Source: Mariniblastus sp.
GTDB taxonomy: Bacteria; Planctomycetota; Planctomycetia; Pirellulales; Pirellulaceae
Assembly (NCBI GenBank): GCA_028823415.1
Contig: JAPKBL010000002.1
Coordinates: 48,276-112,275 of the forward strand
DNA length: 64,000 nucleotides
Direction: 5' to 3'
Made by a program: the position numbers and the translations under genes. Of this stretch, positions 45,027-54,553 are shown piece by piece. The notes beneath the pieces are model-generated. The model searched no databases. It worked only from the letters and a program-made list of their open reading frames with translations, and was not told the DNA's origin. Each line of letters starts with the position of its first letter. Position 1 is the stretch's first letter.

Positions 45027-45323
45027 ATGGCAAATGATGAGATCTTACCCGGAATTTTTGTCAATTCCTCTGGCGAGGCGACAATCTCAAAAGAAGTTGG
45101 CGACGTTTTGTTCGAACTTGCGATGGAACTGGAAGACCCTGCTGGATTTCCAGTTGATGTGGAGCACGTGCTCGCTGCAATGGTGCTGGCTGTCCGCAGT
45201 GGTGAACTCGATGCTAAACAAACGCTCGCTGGGTCCGATCTCCAGCTAGTAGAGAAATTACTGCCTTACGTGAAGACTGTCTTCCGTGATTTCGGCGGTG
45301 TGGTGGGAAAAGACGATCAGTAA
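45027..45323 (+). CDS. Small unknown protein ending the SUF operon
   Basis: This 98-aa acidic protein with helices (VGDVLFELAMELEDPAGFPVDVEHVLAAMVLAV) starts 65 bp after the SufT-like gene and on the same strand. I do not recognise a named family. It has no cysteine, so it cannot bind a cluster by Cys ligands. Its place as the last gene of the set suggests a partner or regulator of Fe-S assembly, but this is inference from position only. Confidence 0.75.
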   Translation: MANDEILPGIFVNSSGEATISKEVGDVLFELAMELEDPAGFPVDVEHVLAAMVLAVRSGELDAKQTLAGSDLQLVEKLLPYVKTVFRDFGGVVGKDDQ

Positions 45324-45445
45324 TGAATTGTGATTAATGCGGTGTTGCGTTTGCGTCGAAGCGGACATGTGTCCCGGTTGTCGTTGGCACGGAAGTCAGA
45401 TATTTGATGCAAAAGATATGGCGTACTGAAATCGAGGGAGGGTCC

Positions 45446-47008
45446 ATGAAGAACTTGTTGGTTACCTACACATTGATATTTGTTTTTTTTGTGGGAGTCA
45501 TCAGTTCGACACCCAGTGCCGCCCAGACTCGGATCACTCCTTTAGCGGAACTTGATTTTGACGGCGCAAAAGTGGCAGCGTTCTACAATGAGTTAACGGT
45601 TCGGGAAACCGTTCCCGGGACCCTGTTTACCGCTTGCGGATTTAGCCAGGGTCGGCTGGGAGTGCAGGAGCTCGTTGCCGGGGGAAAAACAGTGTTTTTT
45701 TCTGTGTCGCAGAACCTGAAATCAAAACTAGTAGAACCGACTGCGGAGTCCCGCCAAGTCCGAGTCGTTCGTGTGGGAAAGGGAGTTCGGCAGCTCCCCC
45801 GGTCAGGTAAAGATGCGATCGAGTTTTCTTATGAACTGAACTGGGAAACCGGAGAGCCGCTTCGTTTCGTTGTCTATGCGAAATCCGAAGATTCGAAAAC
45901 GCTGTATTCGGCGTACTGCTATCTTCGTCGTGAGAATCGCTGGCAGCATTTAGCGACGTGTTCAACGGCTTCCGATGGTCAATTATTGAGTGGCCTACAG
46001 AGTTTTATCGGAGGCGTTTCGGCAGACGGTATCGAAGAGCAAAAACAACGAAGTTGTGATATTGGGCCGCCGTGGATGCTGGTTCAAGAACAGTGGGAGC
46101 CAGCGGTGAAGGCGGATTTTCGCGCGCATTTAAAGACGGCTAAAGATACGGTTGCCGGGATAAATCGAGGGCAGTTCTTTTTACGAACGGGTTCCCGTTC
46201 CGAAAGAACCGAAGCGGTTGAAAACGCCAGCCTTCAACTCGCGGCAACTGAACGGAAGCCTCCGCTCGACCTGCCCACGGCGATGGGGGATGGAGAGATG
46301 GGGAGACGGAGTTTTCGCATTCTCGCCTACAACATTAAGCACGGGCGGGGAAACGATAATAAGGTTGACTTGGAGCGTACGGCGGAAGTGATTCGTCGAC
46401 TGAACCCGGACTTTGTCGCGCTGCAAGAGGTGGACCATCAGGTGCAACGAAGTGGAGGCGTCGACCAGGCTCGTAAGCTTGCTTTGTTGACGGGATTGCA
46501 GCATCACGCATTTGGTTCTTTTTTTGATTATCAGGAGGGGCAGTATGGAATGGCGGTTTTATCCCGCAACCCAATTGTCCAAGTCGAGAACCTGCGGTTG
46601 CCTGATGGATCGGAGCCGCGGACGTCGTTGGTCGTAGATGTGAAACTGGGTCCGAAGAAGCAACTGAAGATTGCTGACGTGCACTTTTATCGTACCGAAC
46701 AGGAGCGTTTGGCTCAGGCTCGACGGCTACTGGATTTTCTTGCTGTAGAACAGCACGACATCGTGATCCTAGGGGATTTTAATTCCAAACCAAAAAGTTC
46801 GATCATCGAGTTGTTTCGAGCCGATTGGGAGATCCCTGATAAAGGGGAGGATCATTTCACGTTTCGTTCCGATCGCCCTGAAGTCGAAATTGACTACGCT
46901 TTGATCCACAAGGATTCTAAATGGTCTGTTTCGGAGATAGATGTCATCGAGGAGCCCCTTGTTTCGGATCATCGTCCGCTGGTTTTTGAGATTGTCGAAG
47001 ATCAGTAA
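45446..47008 (+). CDS. Secreted DUF3472 and endonuclease/exonuclease/phosphatase fusion
   Basis: From ATG 45446 the protein has 520 residues and a signal peptide (LLVTYTLIFVFFVGVISST). The first 235 mature residues match the DUF3472 pattern (GRLGVQELVAGGKTVFFSV, ETGEPLRFVVYAKSED, YSAYCYLRRENRWQHLATCS). The C-terminal 245 residues are an EEP-family hydrolase: RILAYNIKHGRG, ALQEVDHQ, ILGDFNSKP and the catalytic SDHRPLVFEI. EEP enzymes cut phosphodiesters in nucleic acids or lipids. With a signal peptide, it probably acts outside the cytoplasm. The longer start at 45404 hides the signal peptide and is rejected. Confidence 0.85.
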   Translation: MKNLLVTYTLIFVFFVGVISSTPSAAQTRITPLAELDFDGAKVAAFYNELTVRETVPGTLFTACGFSQGRLGVQELVAGGKTVFFSVSQNLKSKLVEPTAESRQVRVVRVGKGVRQLPRSGKDAIEFSYELNWETGEPLRFVVYAKSEDSKTLYSAYCYLRRENRWQHLATCSTASDGQLLSGLQSFIGGVSADGIEEQKQRSCDIGPPWMLVQEQWEPAVKADFRAHLKTAKDTVAGINRGQFFLRTGSRSERTEAVENASLQLAATERKPPLDLPTAMGDGEMGRRSFRILAYNIKHGRGNDNKVDLERTAEVIRRLNPDFVALQEVDHQVQRSGGVDQARKLALLTGLQHHAFGSFFDYQEGQYGMAVLSRNPIVQVENLRLPDGSEPRTSLVVDVKLGPKKQLKIADVHFYRTEQERLAQARRLLDFLAVEQHDIVILGDFNSKPKSSIIELFRADWEIPDKGEDHFTFRSDRPEVEIDYALIHKDSKWSVSEIDVIEEPLVSDHRPLVFEIVEDQ

Positions 47009-47255
47009 ACGTCATCTTTTGAATCCGGAAGTGGTCGCTCAGACTGGTCTTTAAAAACCCGACGACACGTTCGCTGCCAATATGTGGACGAAGCGGCCTC
47101 TTAAGCGATAGTTTCGGGATGTGAATGAGGTTTTATCTTAAACAATTATCCGTTTCTGCTAAAATCTCTTAACGCCCAGACCAAAGAAACGGCGGCACTG
47201 CAAGCCCCGCGTTCTATTTATTTATTCACCATCATACACAGCAAGAGTCTTCGCT

Positions 47256-48428
47256 ATGAGTTCTCCAGTAACGCTTTCTGAAACGGAAAATTCGAACGAT
47301 CCCCTGAGATTGATTGATGTTGATTATGTCCAGTTCTATGTTGGAAATGCGAAGCAAGCGGCGTATTTTTACGCTCAGGCATTTGGATTTGAAATCGAAC
47401 AAATCAGTGATTTGACGACCAACACCAGAGAGGCGGCAACGTACTTGCTGACGCAAGGCAATATTCGATTTTTGCTAACGACCGGATTGCACCCCGACCA
47501 TCCCGCTCAACAGGAAGTTTTGCTTTATGGAGATGGGATTAAGGATATTGCATTTACGGTAGAGGATTCTGTCAAAACCTATGAGCAGGCGCTAAAAAAT
47601 GGAGCAGAGTCTGCCTACGAGCCAATCGAGGTGACCGATGAATTGGGCACGGTTGTCAAATCAGGTGTCAAATCGTTTGGGCGTTTTGTGCACACCTTCA
47701 TTTCGAGAACCGGAAAGTATGCAATCGAAAACGTAAAACAACGGGGCGAGCAGTTTCTTCCCGGTTTCCGTGTGCTCGATGATCTTGCCATTAATAAATA
47801 CAATCGCGAAAACCCAACGGGTCTTTTCTATGTGGATCATTGTGTCGGAAACGTTCCGATGGGCGAGATGGATGTTTGGGTCAAATGGTACGAAGATGTA
47901 CTCGGATTCAAACTATTCAAGCACTTCGACGCCGATGATATTTCGACCGAATACACAGCCTTGATGTCAAAAGTAATGGACTCGGGTCGCGAACTTATTA
48001 AGATTCCAATTAATGAACCGGCCGAAGGTAGAAGGAAGAGTCAGATCGAGGAGTACCTCGATTGGCATAACAATACCGGAGGAATCCAACACCTAGCGCT
48101 GTTGACCAAAGACGAAGTCAACACCGTTGGCGAGCTTCGATCGAGGGGCGTTGATTTTCTCGATATCCCGGAAACGTACTATGAATTGGTATGGGATCGG
48201 GTTGGTACGATCGATGAGGATATCCAGAGAGTCAAAGATCTTCGCGTTTTGGTTGATCGAGATGACAAGGGATACTTGTTACAGATTTTCACGAAACCAC
48301 TGCAAGATCGCCCTACCCTGTTTTTTGAAATTATTTGTCGACGCGGAAGTGAATCCTTCGGAAAAGGGAACTTTAAAGCCCTTTTTGAATCGCTCGAATT
48401 GGAACAGGCCCGTCGAGGTAATCTATAA
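47256..48428 (+). CDS. hpd: 4-Hydroxyphenylpyruvate dioxygenase
   Basis: This 390-aa Fe(II) dioxygenase has two vicinal-oxygen-chelate halves and the facial triad His195 (YVDHCVGN), His279 (IQHLALLT) and Glu358 (LFFEIICRRG), plus the C-terminal GNFKALFESLELEQ. It converts 4-hydroxyphenylpyruvate to homogentisate in tyrosine degradation, or for pigment or quinone precursors. No homogentisate dioxygenase is in the window. The aminotransferase at 29 kb may supply its substrate. Confidence 0.95.
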   Translation: MSSPVTLSETENSNDPLRLIDVDYVQFYVGNAKQAAYFYAQAFGFEIEQISDLTTNTREAATYLLTQGNIRFLLTTGLHPDHPAQQEVLLYGDGIKDIAFTVEDSVKTYEQALKNGAESAYEPIEVTDELGTVVKSGVKSFGRFVHTFISRTGKYAIENVKQRGEQFLPGFRVLDDLAINKYNRENPTGLFYVDHCVGNVPMGEMDVWVKWYEDVLGFKLFKHFDADDISTEYTALMSKVMDSGRELIKIPINEPAEGRRKSQIEEYLDWHNNTGGIQHLALLTKDEVNTVGELRSRGVDFLDIPETYYELVWDRVGTIDEDIQRVKDLRVLVDRDDKGYLLQIFTKPLQDRPTLFFEIICRRGSESFGKGNFKALFESLELEQARRGNL

Positions 48429-48498
48429 GCCGCGGCGAACGGGAACAACCAGGATCATTTGTCTGTTTTGATTGCAGTTATTTCTTTACAATGCGGAA

Positions 48499-50190
48499 AT
48501 GCAAACAGCGCTGTATCAAAACACTCAATTGAAATCCCTCACCGGCTTGAGGTTCCTTGCCGCGTTTGCTGTGTTCGTTGCCCATGTACCGGGACACTGG
48601 CAGGAGTATGATTTTGGCAAAGCACCGATTGGTGCCGCTGGCGTTAGTTTTTTTTTCGTGCTATCCGGATTTATTCTTGCTTATGTGTACGTGCCCCGGT
48701 TTGAAAAATCCAGCTCGGGCAAGTTTCCTATCAAGGAGTTCTATTTGCGGAGAGTGGCTCGGATATGGCCCCTGCACTTAGTGACCCTTTTGATTGCGTT
48801 GCTGGGTGTAATGGGTTGGCAGGCGTTTTGGCAACAAGATCACACGCTGGCGAAGTCGGTTCTCAACATCTTTCTCCTTCAGGCTTGGGTTCCGAATCAT
48901 AAATGGGGTTATTTCTTAAATGGCCCTGCGTGGAGTTTATCCGTAGAGGTATTCTTCTACGCTGTTTTCCCGTTATTTTTGATCGGCGGGGTAAAGAGAT
49001 TTGTTTTAAAATATTTGACAGTGGTTCTCGCTACGATTCTGTGCGTTTTTCTGATTGGGGTTTTTGGGCCTGGCTGGGGAAGTGCCGGGGTTCAATTCGA
49101 CTCGTTGATTCGAAATTTACCTCCGATGCGGTGCTTTGAATTTGCGTCGGGCGTCGCTTGCGGCATGTTATTCCTTTCGCAAAGTCAAAAATCGAGGCGT
49201 TCGTCGGCCTTGGACACAGGACTTGAATTTTTTGCGGTCGCGTTGGTCGTTCTATTTTTCTTAGTCTCGAGTTGGCTTGGTTTTTATCGTCACGAGCAGT
49301 CACCGGGAGTCCTTGCGAGTTTTAATTACTGGTATCGGTTTTCAGGCGCAACCCCCGTTTTTTCGGTTTTGATTTTAGTCTTTGCCACGAGTCGCGGATG
49401 GCTAAGTTGGTTTCTATCCAGTCGGTTGTTGGTTTACCTAGGAGAAATTAGCTACTCGTTTTACATGGTTCATATGACTGTGATATTGGTGATTGTGCGA
49501 TTCGATCGGATCGAAGGGCCCTGGGTTGCACCGCTGCAGATTGCTTGCGGTTTAGGTATTTCGCTTGCTTGTGCGTCGATCTTGTACCATCTCGTCGAAG
49601 TGCCATTTCGGAAAGCGATTGTGGCTAGAGTTGATCCGCGCGGTCGATCTTCGTTCATTCAAACATTAGGAACGTCTTGGCGAGCAGAAATGGCCATTTC
49701 AAAAATTGCAGGAATTGGTGTGGTGTTGCTGGTGTGCGTGGTGGGAGTCCGAGAGAGCCAATTTAATTGTTACGATACGGGGCGAGCTGCGGCGATTATT
49801 GAATCGTCGCCCGATGAATTTAAAAATGTAAGATTTGGTGATGACGCGATCCTCCTTGGAATCCGATGGAAGCAGGGAGATGACAGTGGAGTGGCCATAG
49901 AAGCGGTTTGGAAATTAAACTCGGGTCGTCGGAAAATTCGATTTCTCAAATTGCTCGACCAAAAGAATCAAGTGATTGGCCGTGGAGACCCTAACCGAAC
50001 TGTGTTTCATCAAGCGGGCCCTCAAGAGATGATCATTGATCGGATCCGCATAAAACCTGCGCAAATGGACGGGGTCGAAAAAATTGCGATTGGTTTCTTT
50101 GAATCAGGTAGAGGGTTCGCCATGGTCGACAAAGGGCCTCGCAATTTGAAGATGCAACAGCTTTGTGTTTGGATGAAATCGAGGCAATAA
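48499..50190 (+). CDS. OafA/ExoZ-type acyltransferase 3 membrane protein
   Basis: Starting at ATG 48499 the protein has 563 residues. The first 380 form the acyltransferase 3 domain: about ten helices, the catalytic-type His in FAVFVAHVPGH, GAAGVSFFFVLSGFILAY, RRVARIWPLH, and a C-terminal SYSFYMVHM. These proteins O-acylate sugars of the envelope or capsule using acyl-CoA. After the last helix (GVVLLVCVVGV) a C-terminal extension of about 150 residues, not seen in minimal family members, probably lies outside the membrane. No glycan gene cluster is adjacent. Confidence 0.88.
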   Translation: MQTALYQNTQLKSLTGLRFLAAFAVFVAHVPGHWQEYDFGKAPIGAAGVSFFFVLSGFILAYVYVPRFEKSSSGKFPIKEFYLRRVARIWPLHLVTLLIALLGVMGWQAFWQQDHTLAKSVLNIFLLQAWVPNHKWGYFLNGPAWSLSVEVFFYAVFPLFLIGGVKRFVLKYLTVVLATILCVFLIGVFGPGWGSAGVQFDSLIRNLPPMRCFEFASGVACGMLFLSQSQKSRRSSALDTGLEFFAVALVVLFFLVSSWLGFYRHEQSPGVLASFNYWYRFSGATPVFSVLILVFATSRGWLSWFLSSRLLVYLGEISYSFYMVHMTVILVIVRFDRIEGPWVAPLQIACGLGISLACASILYHLVEVPFRKAIVARVDPRGRSSFIQTLGTSWRAEMAISKIAGIGVVLLVCVVGVRESQFNCYDTGRAAAIIESSPDEFKNVRFGDDAILLGIRWKQGDDSGVAIEAVWKLNSGRRKIRFLKLLDQKNQVIGRGDPNRTVFHQAGPQEMIIDRIRIKPAQMDGVEKIAIGFFESGRGFAMVDKGPRNLKMQQLCVWMKSRQ

Positions 50191-50196
50191 GAACAA

Positions 50197-51183
50197 CTAT
50201 TGCTTGATGGTAACGTTTGGTTTGTGTTGTTCAACGATGGCGTCAAGCAAGTCACGGGCTGCATTTTTTTTCAGTTTGGATCGAACATCTTTCCAGCCCA
50301 AAGATGAATTTCGCGTCGCTTCGCAGCGGATAAGATGAAAGCCAAATTTAGTTTTCACAGGAAGGCTAATGTCGTTCTTTGAAAGTTGGAAAGCCGCTTC
50401 CGTAAACGTCGCTGGCATTGGTCCTTGCGCATTAATCCATCCAATGGATCCACCGGAGGAGCGTGTAGGCGCATCAGAGTATTCCGCTACCCCTTGCTGC
50501 CACGAAAGAGTTTTGGCTATGAAACGATTTCGAATTTCAATCAGCTGATTTTTAAGGCGCTGCTCTTGTTCTGGGGAACTATTAGCGTTCGTTTTTAATA
50601 GCAAATGAGCTGCTTTGATCTCAGTCCCATCAAAGCGTCGTTTATTTCTTTTAAAATAGGATTCGAGAAAGCTATCAGAGAGTTTATTCTCTAGATAACG
50701 ATTCCAGCTTATCTGCCACTTCGTTTGAAATGCCAACTCTTCGCTTGTCTGATAAGTTTCTTTGAGGAATTCTGTAAAACTTAAATCAATCGTTTTCAAC
50801 TCGGATTTTAAATTTTCGATTTGGAAATCTACCTCAGATGAATTGGCTGCCAATCCCCGTTTTGTCAGGAAGTCGATAGCAATCTGCTGGTTGATCAGTT
50901 TCTGAGTTGTCAGCTCTATCGCTTTTTCTTTCTCGATGGATGAGAGTTGACGATCGCCCAAGGTGCGTTGGAGATCGCGTGCAATCTGATCCCGAGTGAT
51001 GGTCTGACCGTTGACGGTGGCGATGATTTCGTTGGGGTAATCTTCACCCGAGTCCGATTGTTGGATGCCGTAAGCTTGAGATATTGCAAGTCCCAGAATT
51101 CCCAAGGTCAACCAGCTGGTGAGGAATCTTGTTTTGGCTGGTATTGCGAAAACGGATCGACGGGCAGGTAAAGTCAAATGCAC
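50197..51183 (-). CDS. PpiC/SurA-type peptidyl-prolyl isomerase
   Basis: This 328-aa protein begins with a hydrophobic leader (FLTSWLTLGILGLAISQA). A SurA-like N-terminal chaperone part follows (VNGQTITRDQIARDL) and then a parvulin domain with KAAHLLLKTN, RSSGGSIGWINAQGPMP and FGFHLIRCE. These match active parvulins better than the tandem SurA-like protein at 31 kb does. It probably helps fold exported proteins. Its stop lies 6 bp from the convergent acyltransferase stop, and it is 40 bp downstream of the 458-aa secreted protein on the same strand, with which it may form an operon. Confidence 0.9.
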   Translation of the reverse strand: MHLTLPARRSVFAIPAKTRFLTSWLTLGILGLAISQAYGIQQSDSGEDYPNEIIATVNGQTITRDQIARDLQRTLGDRQLSSIEKEKAIELTTQKLINQQIAIDFLTKRGLAANSSEVDFQIENLKSELKTIDLSFTEFLKETYQTSEELAFQTKWQISWNRYLENKLSDSFLESYFKRNKRRFDGTEIKAAHLLLKTNANSSPEQEQRLKNQLIEIRNRFIAKTLSWQQGVAEYSDAPTRSSGGSIGWINAQGPMPATFTEAAFQLSKNDISLPVKTKFGFHLIRCEATRNSSLGWKDVRSKLKKNAARDLLDAIVEQHKPNVTIKQ

Positions 51184-51223
51184 GCTCCAAATAGAGAGCC
51201 GATAACGGGTGCTAGATGTGTTG

Positions 51224-52600
51224 TTAGGGTAATGGGATTTCAGTCAATTCAATCTTAATCGGGACTTTGACAATCGACGCGGGGGTTTGATAAACGAGGT
51301 TCATCGCACTGGGGTCAGTATCAAAATAGTAGCGAACGGTGATTTCGTTTTCTGTTTGACCAATCCCGTCGTAGGCGATTGGGACGGTTTGGATTCCCTT
51401 TTCATCTTCAAGATAGATTTTGTTGTCGTAGACCCAGCTATGATAGGACTCGAGAGCATTTTGTTGGGCGTCAAATCCAAGCCTGATTGCGACTCCAAAA
51501 AGTTGTTCGTTCTTTTCCATTCCTTGATAAGTTACTGTTGCGCCTGCTCTGGTTTGTTGATAGCCGTCTTTTAAACGGCCTAGTTTTTTGAATCGAAATG
51601 TCTCGACACGTCCGGCGATCACAGCTTCTCCGGTTCCGGTAAGTGTTTTGATCTTTTTGGTGGTGCGATCGGTGAGTTCAATCGGGATGAAAAACTCGAT
51701 TTCAGCAATTTCCGACTGGACGGTACCGTAAAATACGGATTGGCTGTTCGTGATGTTGATCGGTTTATTCTGATCATCGGTGGCCTTCACGCTGGCGGCA
51801 GGGAGTTGAATTGAGATTGGGGTAATTCGCGGTTCCCAGCGGACAACCGTACTAATGTTGCAATAGTTGAGCTGCGGATTAACTAGGTTACGAGAGGCAA
51901 TGACTTGAGTAACGGAAACCTCAAATATTCCAGAAATACATTGCGGAGGTAGGTTGGGAGTCAGTCCCGCCTCGTTCGCCTTGGGGTCAACGGCCTGTTG
52001 CATTGCGAATTGAGTAGGCACCAGGCGGATCTGGCCCGCGTTGGCGGCATAGGGGGCGACCATGATCTCCCCCTGTTGGGCAATGCTGTTAAGTGCTGTC
52101 CAGAAAGTGCCATTTTCAATCTTTAGATCAACCGTTCGGTTGCGAAAAATGTCAGAAGTCGATTCCGTTAGGGCGACATCATTTTTCGTTTGTGTTTTCA
52201 AAGCGGCGAGCGCTTCGCCAACCGTCATCTTTCCGATAAGGGTAGCGCGGGAAGATTGGGTAGCAACCTTAGCAACGATCTTCTCAAGTTCCGTTCGGAC
52301 CTTGCTGATCCGCTGGATAACATCGGAAGCTGCCGTTGGTTCCGCGGGATCGAGATGATCGAGGACGCGAATACCAAGTTCGAGAAGCTCTTTTTGCGCT
52401 TGATCTCGCCGGGGGATGGAGGGTGATTCAAGTTGCTGCCTAAGCATGTCAACACGATCAATGAGTTCCATGTCACCGAGAACTGGCGATTGTTTACCCG
52501 TGTCTTGGGGCGGATTTTCCTGACCGAGGAGTGCGGCGGGGCAAGCGAAGCAAAGAGCCGTTAGTAAGACTGTGACAAATTGAAGGGGAGAATAGTGCAT
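51224..52600 (-). CDS. Secreted planctomycete protein of unknown function
   Basis: This 458-aa protein has a signal peptide (FVTVLLTALCFACPAALLG) and a helical part with PRRDQAQKELLELG. About residues 120-215 hold a domain like the secretin/TonB N-terminal fold (TVGEALAALKTQTKN, FWTALNSIAQQGEI). The C-terminal half is beta-rich with repeated Thr/Gln/Ile segments. It is upstream of the PpiC/SurA-type gene on the same strand with a 40-bp gap. I do not recognise a named family and cannot assign a function. Confidence 0.7.
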   Translation of the reverse strand: MHYSPLQFVTVLLTALCFACPAALLGQENPPQDTGKQSPVLGDMELIDRVDMLRQQLESPSIPRRDQAQKELLELGIRVLDHLDPAEPTAASDVIQRISKVRTELEKIVAKVATQSSRATLIGKMTVGEALAALKTQTKNDVALTESTSDIFRNRTVDLKIENGTFWTALNSIAQQGEIMVAPYAANAGQIRLVPTQFAMQQAVDPKANEAGLTPNLPPQCISGIFEVSVTQVIASRNLVNPQLNYCNISTVVRWEPRITPISIQLPAASVKATDDQNKPINITNSQSVFYGTVQSEIAEIEFFIPIELTDRTTKKIKTLTGTGEAVIAGRVETFRFKKLGRLKDGYQQTRAGATVTYQGMEKNEQLFGVAIRLGFDAQQNALESYHSWVYDNKIYLEDEKGIQTVPIAYDGIGQTENEITVRYYFDTDPSAMNLVYQTPASIVKVPIKIELTEIPLP

Positions 52601-52757
52601 ATTGATTCCTTGTGTCCATTAACACTGGTTATCCTAGCAATTGATGCGGATTGGGGGGAGAAAAATTTGCTTTGATTGTTATTCACTCGGGAATCGATTT
52701 GCGAAAGGGGCGAGATGACGTAGGTTTTCATGGACATTTGAATTGGAGGGCACTGAG

Positions 52758-53876
52758 ATGCGGTTGAATTTACTGAAAACCACTTTCATTGTGATCCACT
52801 GTATCGTCATGATCTGGCTTGTCGCCGAAGATGGATATGGGCAACATCGTCAGCCCGAAATCACGATTCAGGTCCCCTATAAAGAGAAGGCTTACGTGGG
52901 AAGACCATTAGCCTGGGATGGTCGCGAAATGATGCTGCTCCGACGCGACGGCAAAGTTAGCATTTTACCCGTCAAAACCGACCAGGATTATTCTACTGTT
53001 AGCTCCGGCTTTAAACCGCACTCGGCGTCTGAAATGAGAAGACGTTTGCAGTCGGAATTTGGCAATAAGTACGAGGTGTCGTTAACCCACGATTTCGTTG
53101 TCGTTCACCCTCCCGGGAATCCTGAAGTTTGGGCGATGCCCTTCCAGCAGTTGTTTGCTCGGTTCCAAGCTTACTTTTCAACGCGAGGATTCAATTTAAA
53201 GGATCCTGAGTTTCCGATGGTTGCCGTCGTTTTGAGGACACGTGGCGAGTTCGACCGGATCTTAAGGGCGTTTCATGATTACGATCCATCGATACTGGGT
53301 TACTACTCGCCCACGAGCAACCGCATTATTACCTATGACCAAACCGAAGGTCGTTCAAAAGACAAGTTATGGTTATTCAATGCGGGAACAATTCTGCATG
53401 AAGCCACCCATCAGACGGCTTTCAATACCGGCCTGCACAGCCGCTTTGGTCCGGTGGTGCGCTGGGAAAGTGAAGGGCTCGCCATGCTTTTTGAGGCCCG
53501 CGGGGTCAATAACAGTCAGAATTTTCCCCGTCAGGAGGATCGGGTTCACGCATCTCGATTGTCACAATTGAAAAAGCTGTATCGAGATGGAAAAGTCCGG
53601 GGAAAGATGGCGGAATTAGTTGTCAACGACGATTTATTTCGCACCGAGCCTCAGGCTGCCTATGCGATTTCTTGGGGAATGACGTTTTATTTTAGCGAAG
53701 CGATGCCGAGTAATTACAAGCGTTTTTTAAAAAATGACGCGGCGCGAACCGATTTCTCTTCGTATTCAGGGCGTCAACGGTCCACTGATTTTGCTAAGGC
53801 ATTCGGTGGTGATTTGAACGAACTAGAGGCGCGTATGCGACGATTTTTTCAAGAGCTGAAGCAGCCAGATCGGTAA
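52758..53876 (+). CDS. DUF1570 secreted zincin-like protein
   Basis: The start is the ATG at 52758 preceded by ggaggg, giving 372 aa with a short signal sequence (TTFIVIHCIVMIWLVAEDGYG). Residues about 200-360 match DUF1570: GYYSPTSNRIITYD, then ILHEATHQTAFNTG with the HExxH zinc-binding helix, and WESEGLAMLFEARG whose Glu can be the third ligand. Planctomycetes have many copies of this family, presumably metallopeptidases. It is divergent from the 458-aa unknown gene. Confidence 0.85.
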   Translation: MRLNLLKTTFIVIHCIVMIWLVAEDGYGQHRQPEITIQVPYKEKAYVGRPLAWDGREMMLLRRDGKVSILPVKTDQDYSTVSSGFKPHSASEMRRRLQSEFGNKYEVSLTHDFVVVHPPGNPEVWAMPFQQLFARFQAYFSTRGFNLKDPEFPMVAVVLRTRGEFDRILRAFHDYDPSILGYYSPTSNRIITYDQTEGRSKDKLWLFNAGTILHEATHQTAFNTGLHSRFGPVVRWESEGLAMLFEARGVNNSQNFPRQEDRVHASRLSQLKKLYRDGKVRGKMAELVVNDDLFRTEPQAAYAISWGMTFYFSEAMPSNYKRFLKNDAARTDFSSYSGRQRSTDFAKAFGGDLNELEARMRRFFQELKQPDR

Positions 53877-53920
53877 AGGCCAATTGGCTTGTGGTAGGAG
53901 TTTACACGCCGCTTCGTTCC

Positions 53921-54553
53921 CTAGATCATGCCGTTCTTTAATGCCCAGACGGCCGCTTGTGTTCGGTCGTTGACGTCCAGTTTGCGTAAGATGTTTTGGA
54001 CGTGTTCTTTGACCGTCTCGACACTGATCCCAAGTGATTTTCCGATTTCACGATTGCTCAAACCCATCGCGACGTGTTGCAATACCTGCGACTCGCGTTT
54101 TGTAAGTGGGCTCTCGGCCGGGCCGGAGCCGATTCGCTTCATCCTCGTTTTGGTCGTGGAAAGTAAACTTGTGGGAGGCGTGGGCTGACCGGCGGCGGCA
54201 CTCAGAAGCGCGGTAACCAATTTCTCAATGGGGGATGTTTTTTGAATGAACTCAAAACAGCCAAGTGCACTTGCCCTCGCAATATTGGTTGGATTGGAAT
54301 GCGAGGTGAACACGATCACTTTTAAATTCGACTCGGGTTCTATTTTTTCGAGCGATTTCAGTGCATCTTGTCCGCCGAGGCGAACTTCGGTGATTAGGAT
54401 TTGCGGCTGATGGACCTCAATGGACGGCACAATTTGGGAGGGGCTTCGAATCTGGTCCACCACATCCATCCCGGATTCGTTTGCGAGATTGACGAGACTA
54501 AGTCCAATAATTGGGTGGTCGTCCGCGAGCAGTATTTTCGACTTCATGGGCAA
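53921..54553 (-). CDS. NarL/LuxR-type response regulator with atypical receiver
   Basis: This 210-aa protein has an N-terminal receiver (about 5-120) and a LuxR HTH (about 148-205, LTKRESQVLQHVAMGLSNRE). The acidic pair Asp11-Asp12 and the Lys in FIQKTSPIE are present. The phospho-acceptor position, normally Asp in LLDxxMP, is Glu56 (ILITEVRLGG), so phosphorylation is unlikely and the protein may be constitutively active. No histidine kinase is adjacent; it is convergent with the DUF1570 gene. The DNA targets are unknown. Confidence 0.88.
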   Translation of the reverse strand: MPMKSKILLADDHPIIGLSLVNLANESGMDVVDQIRSPSQIVPSIEVHQPQILITEVRLGGQDALKSLEKIEPESNLKVIVFTSHSNPTNIARASALGCFEFIQKTSPIEKLVTALLSAAAGQPTPPTSLLSTTKTRMKRIGSGPAESPLTKRESQVLQHVAMGLSNREIGKSLGISVETVKEHVQNILRKLDVNDRTQAAVWALKNGMI

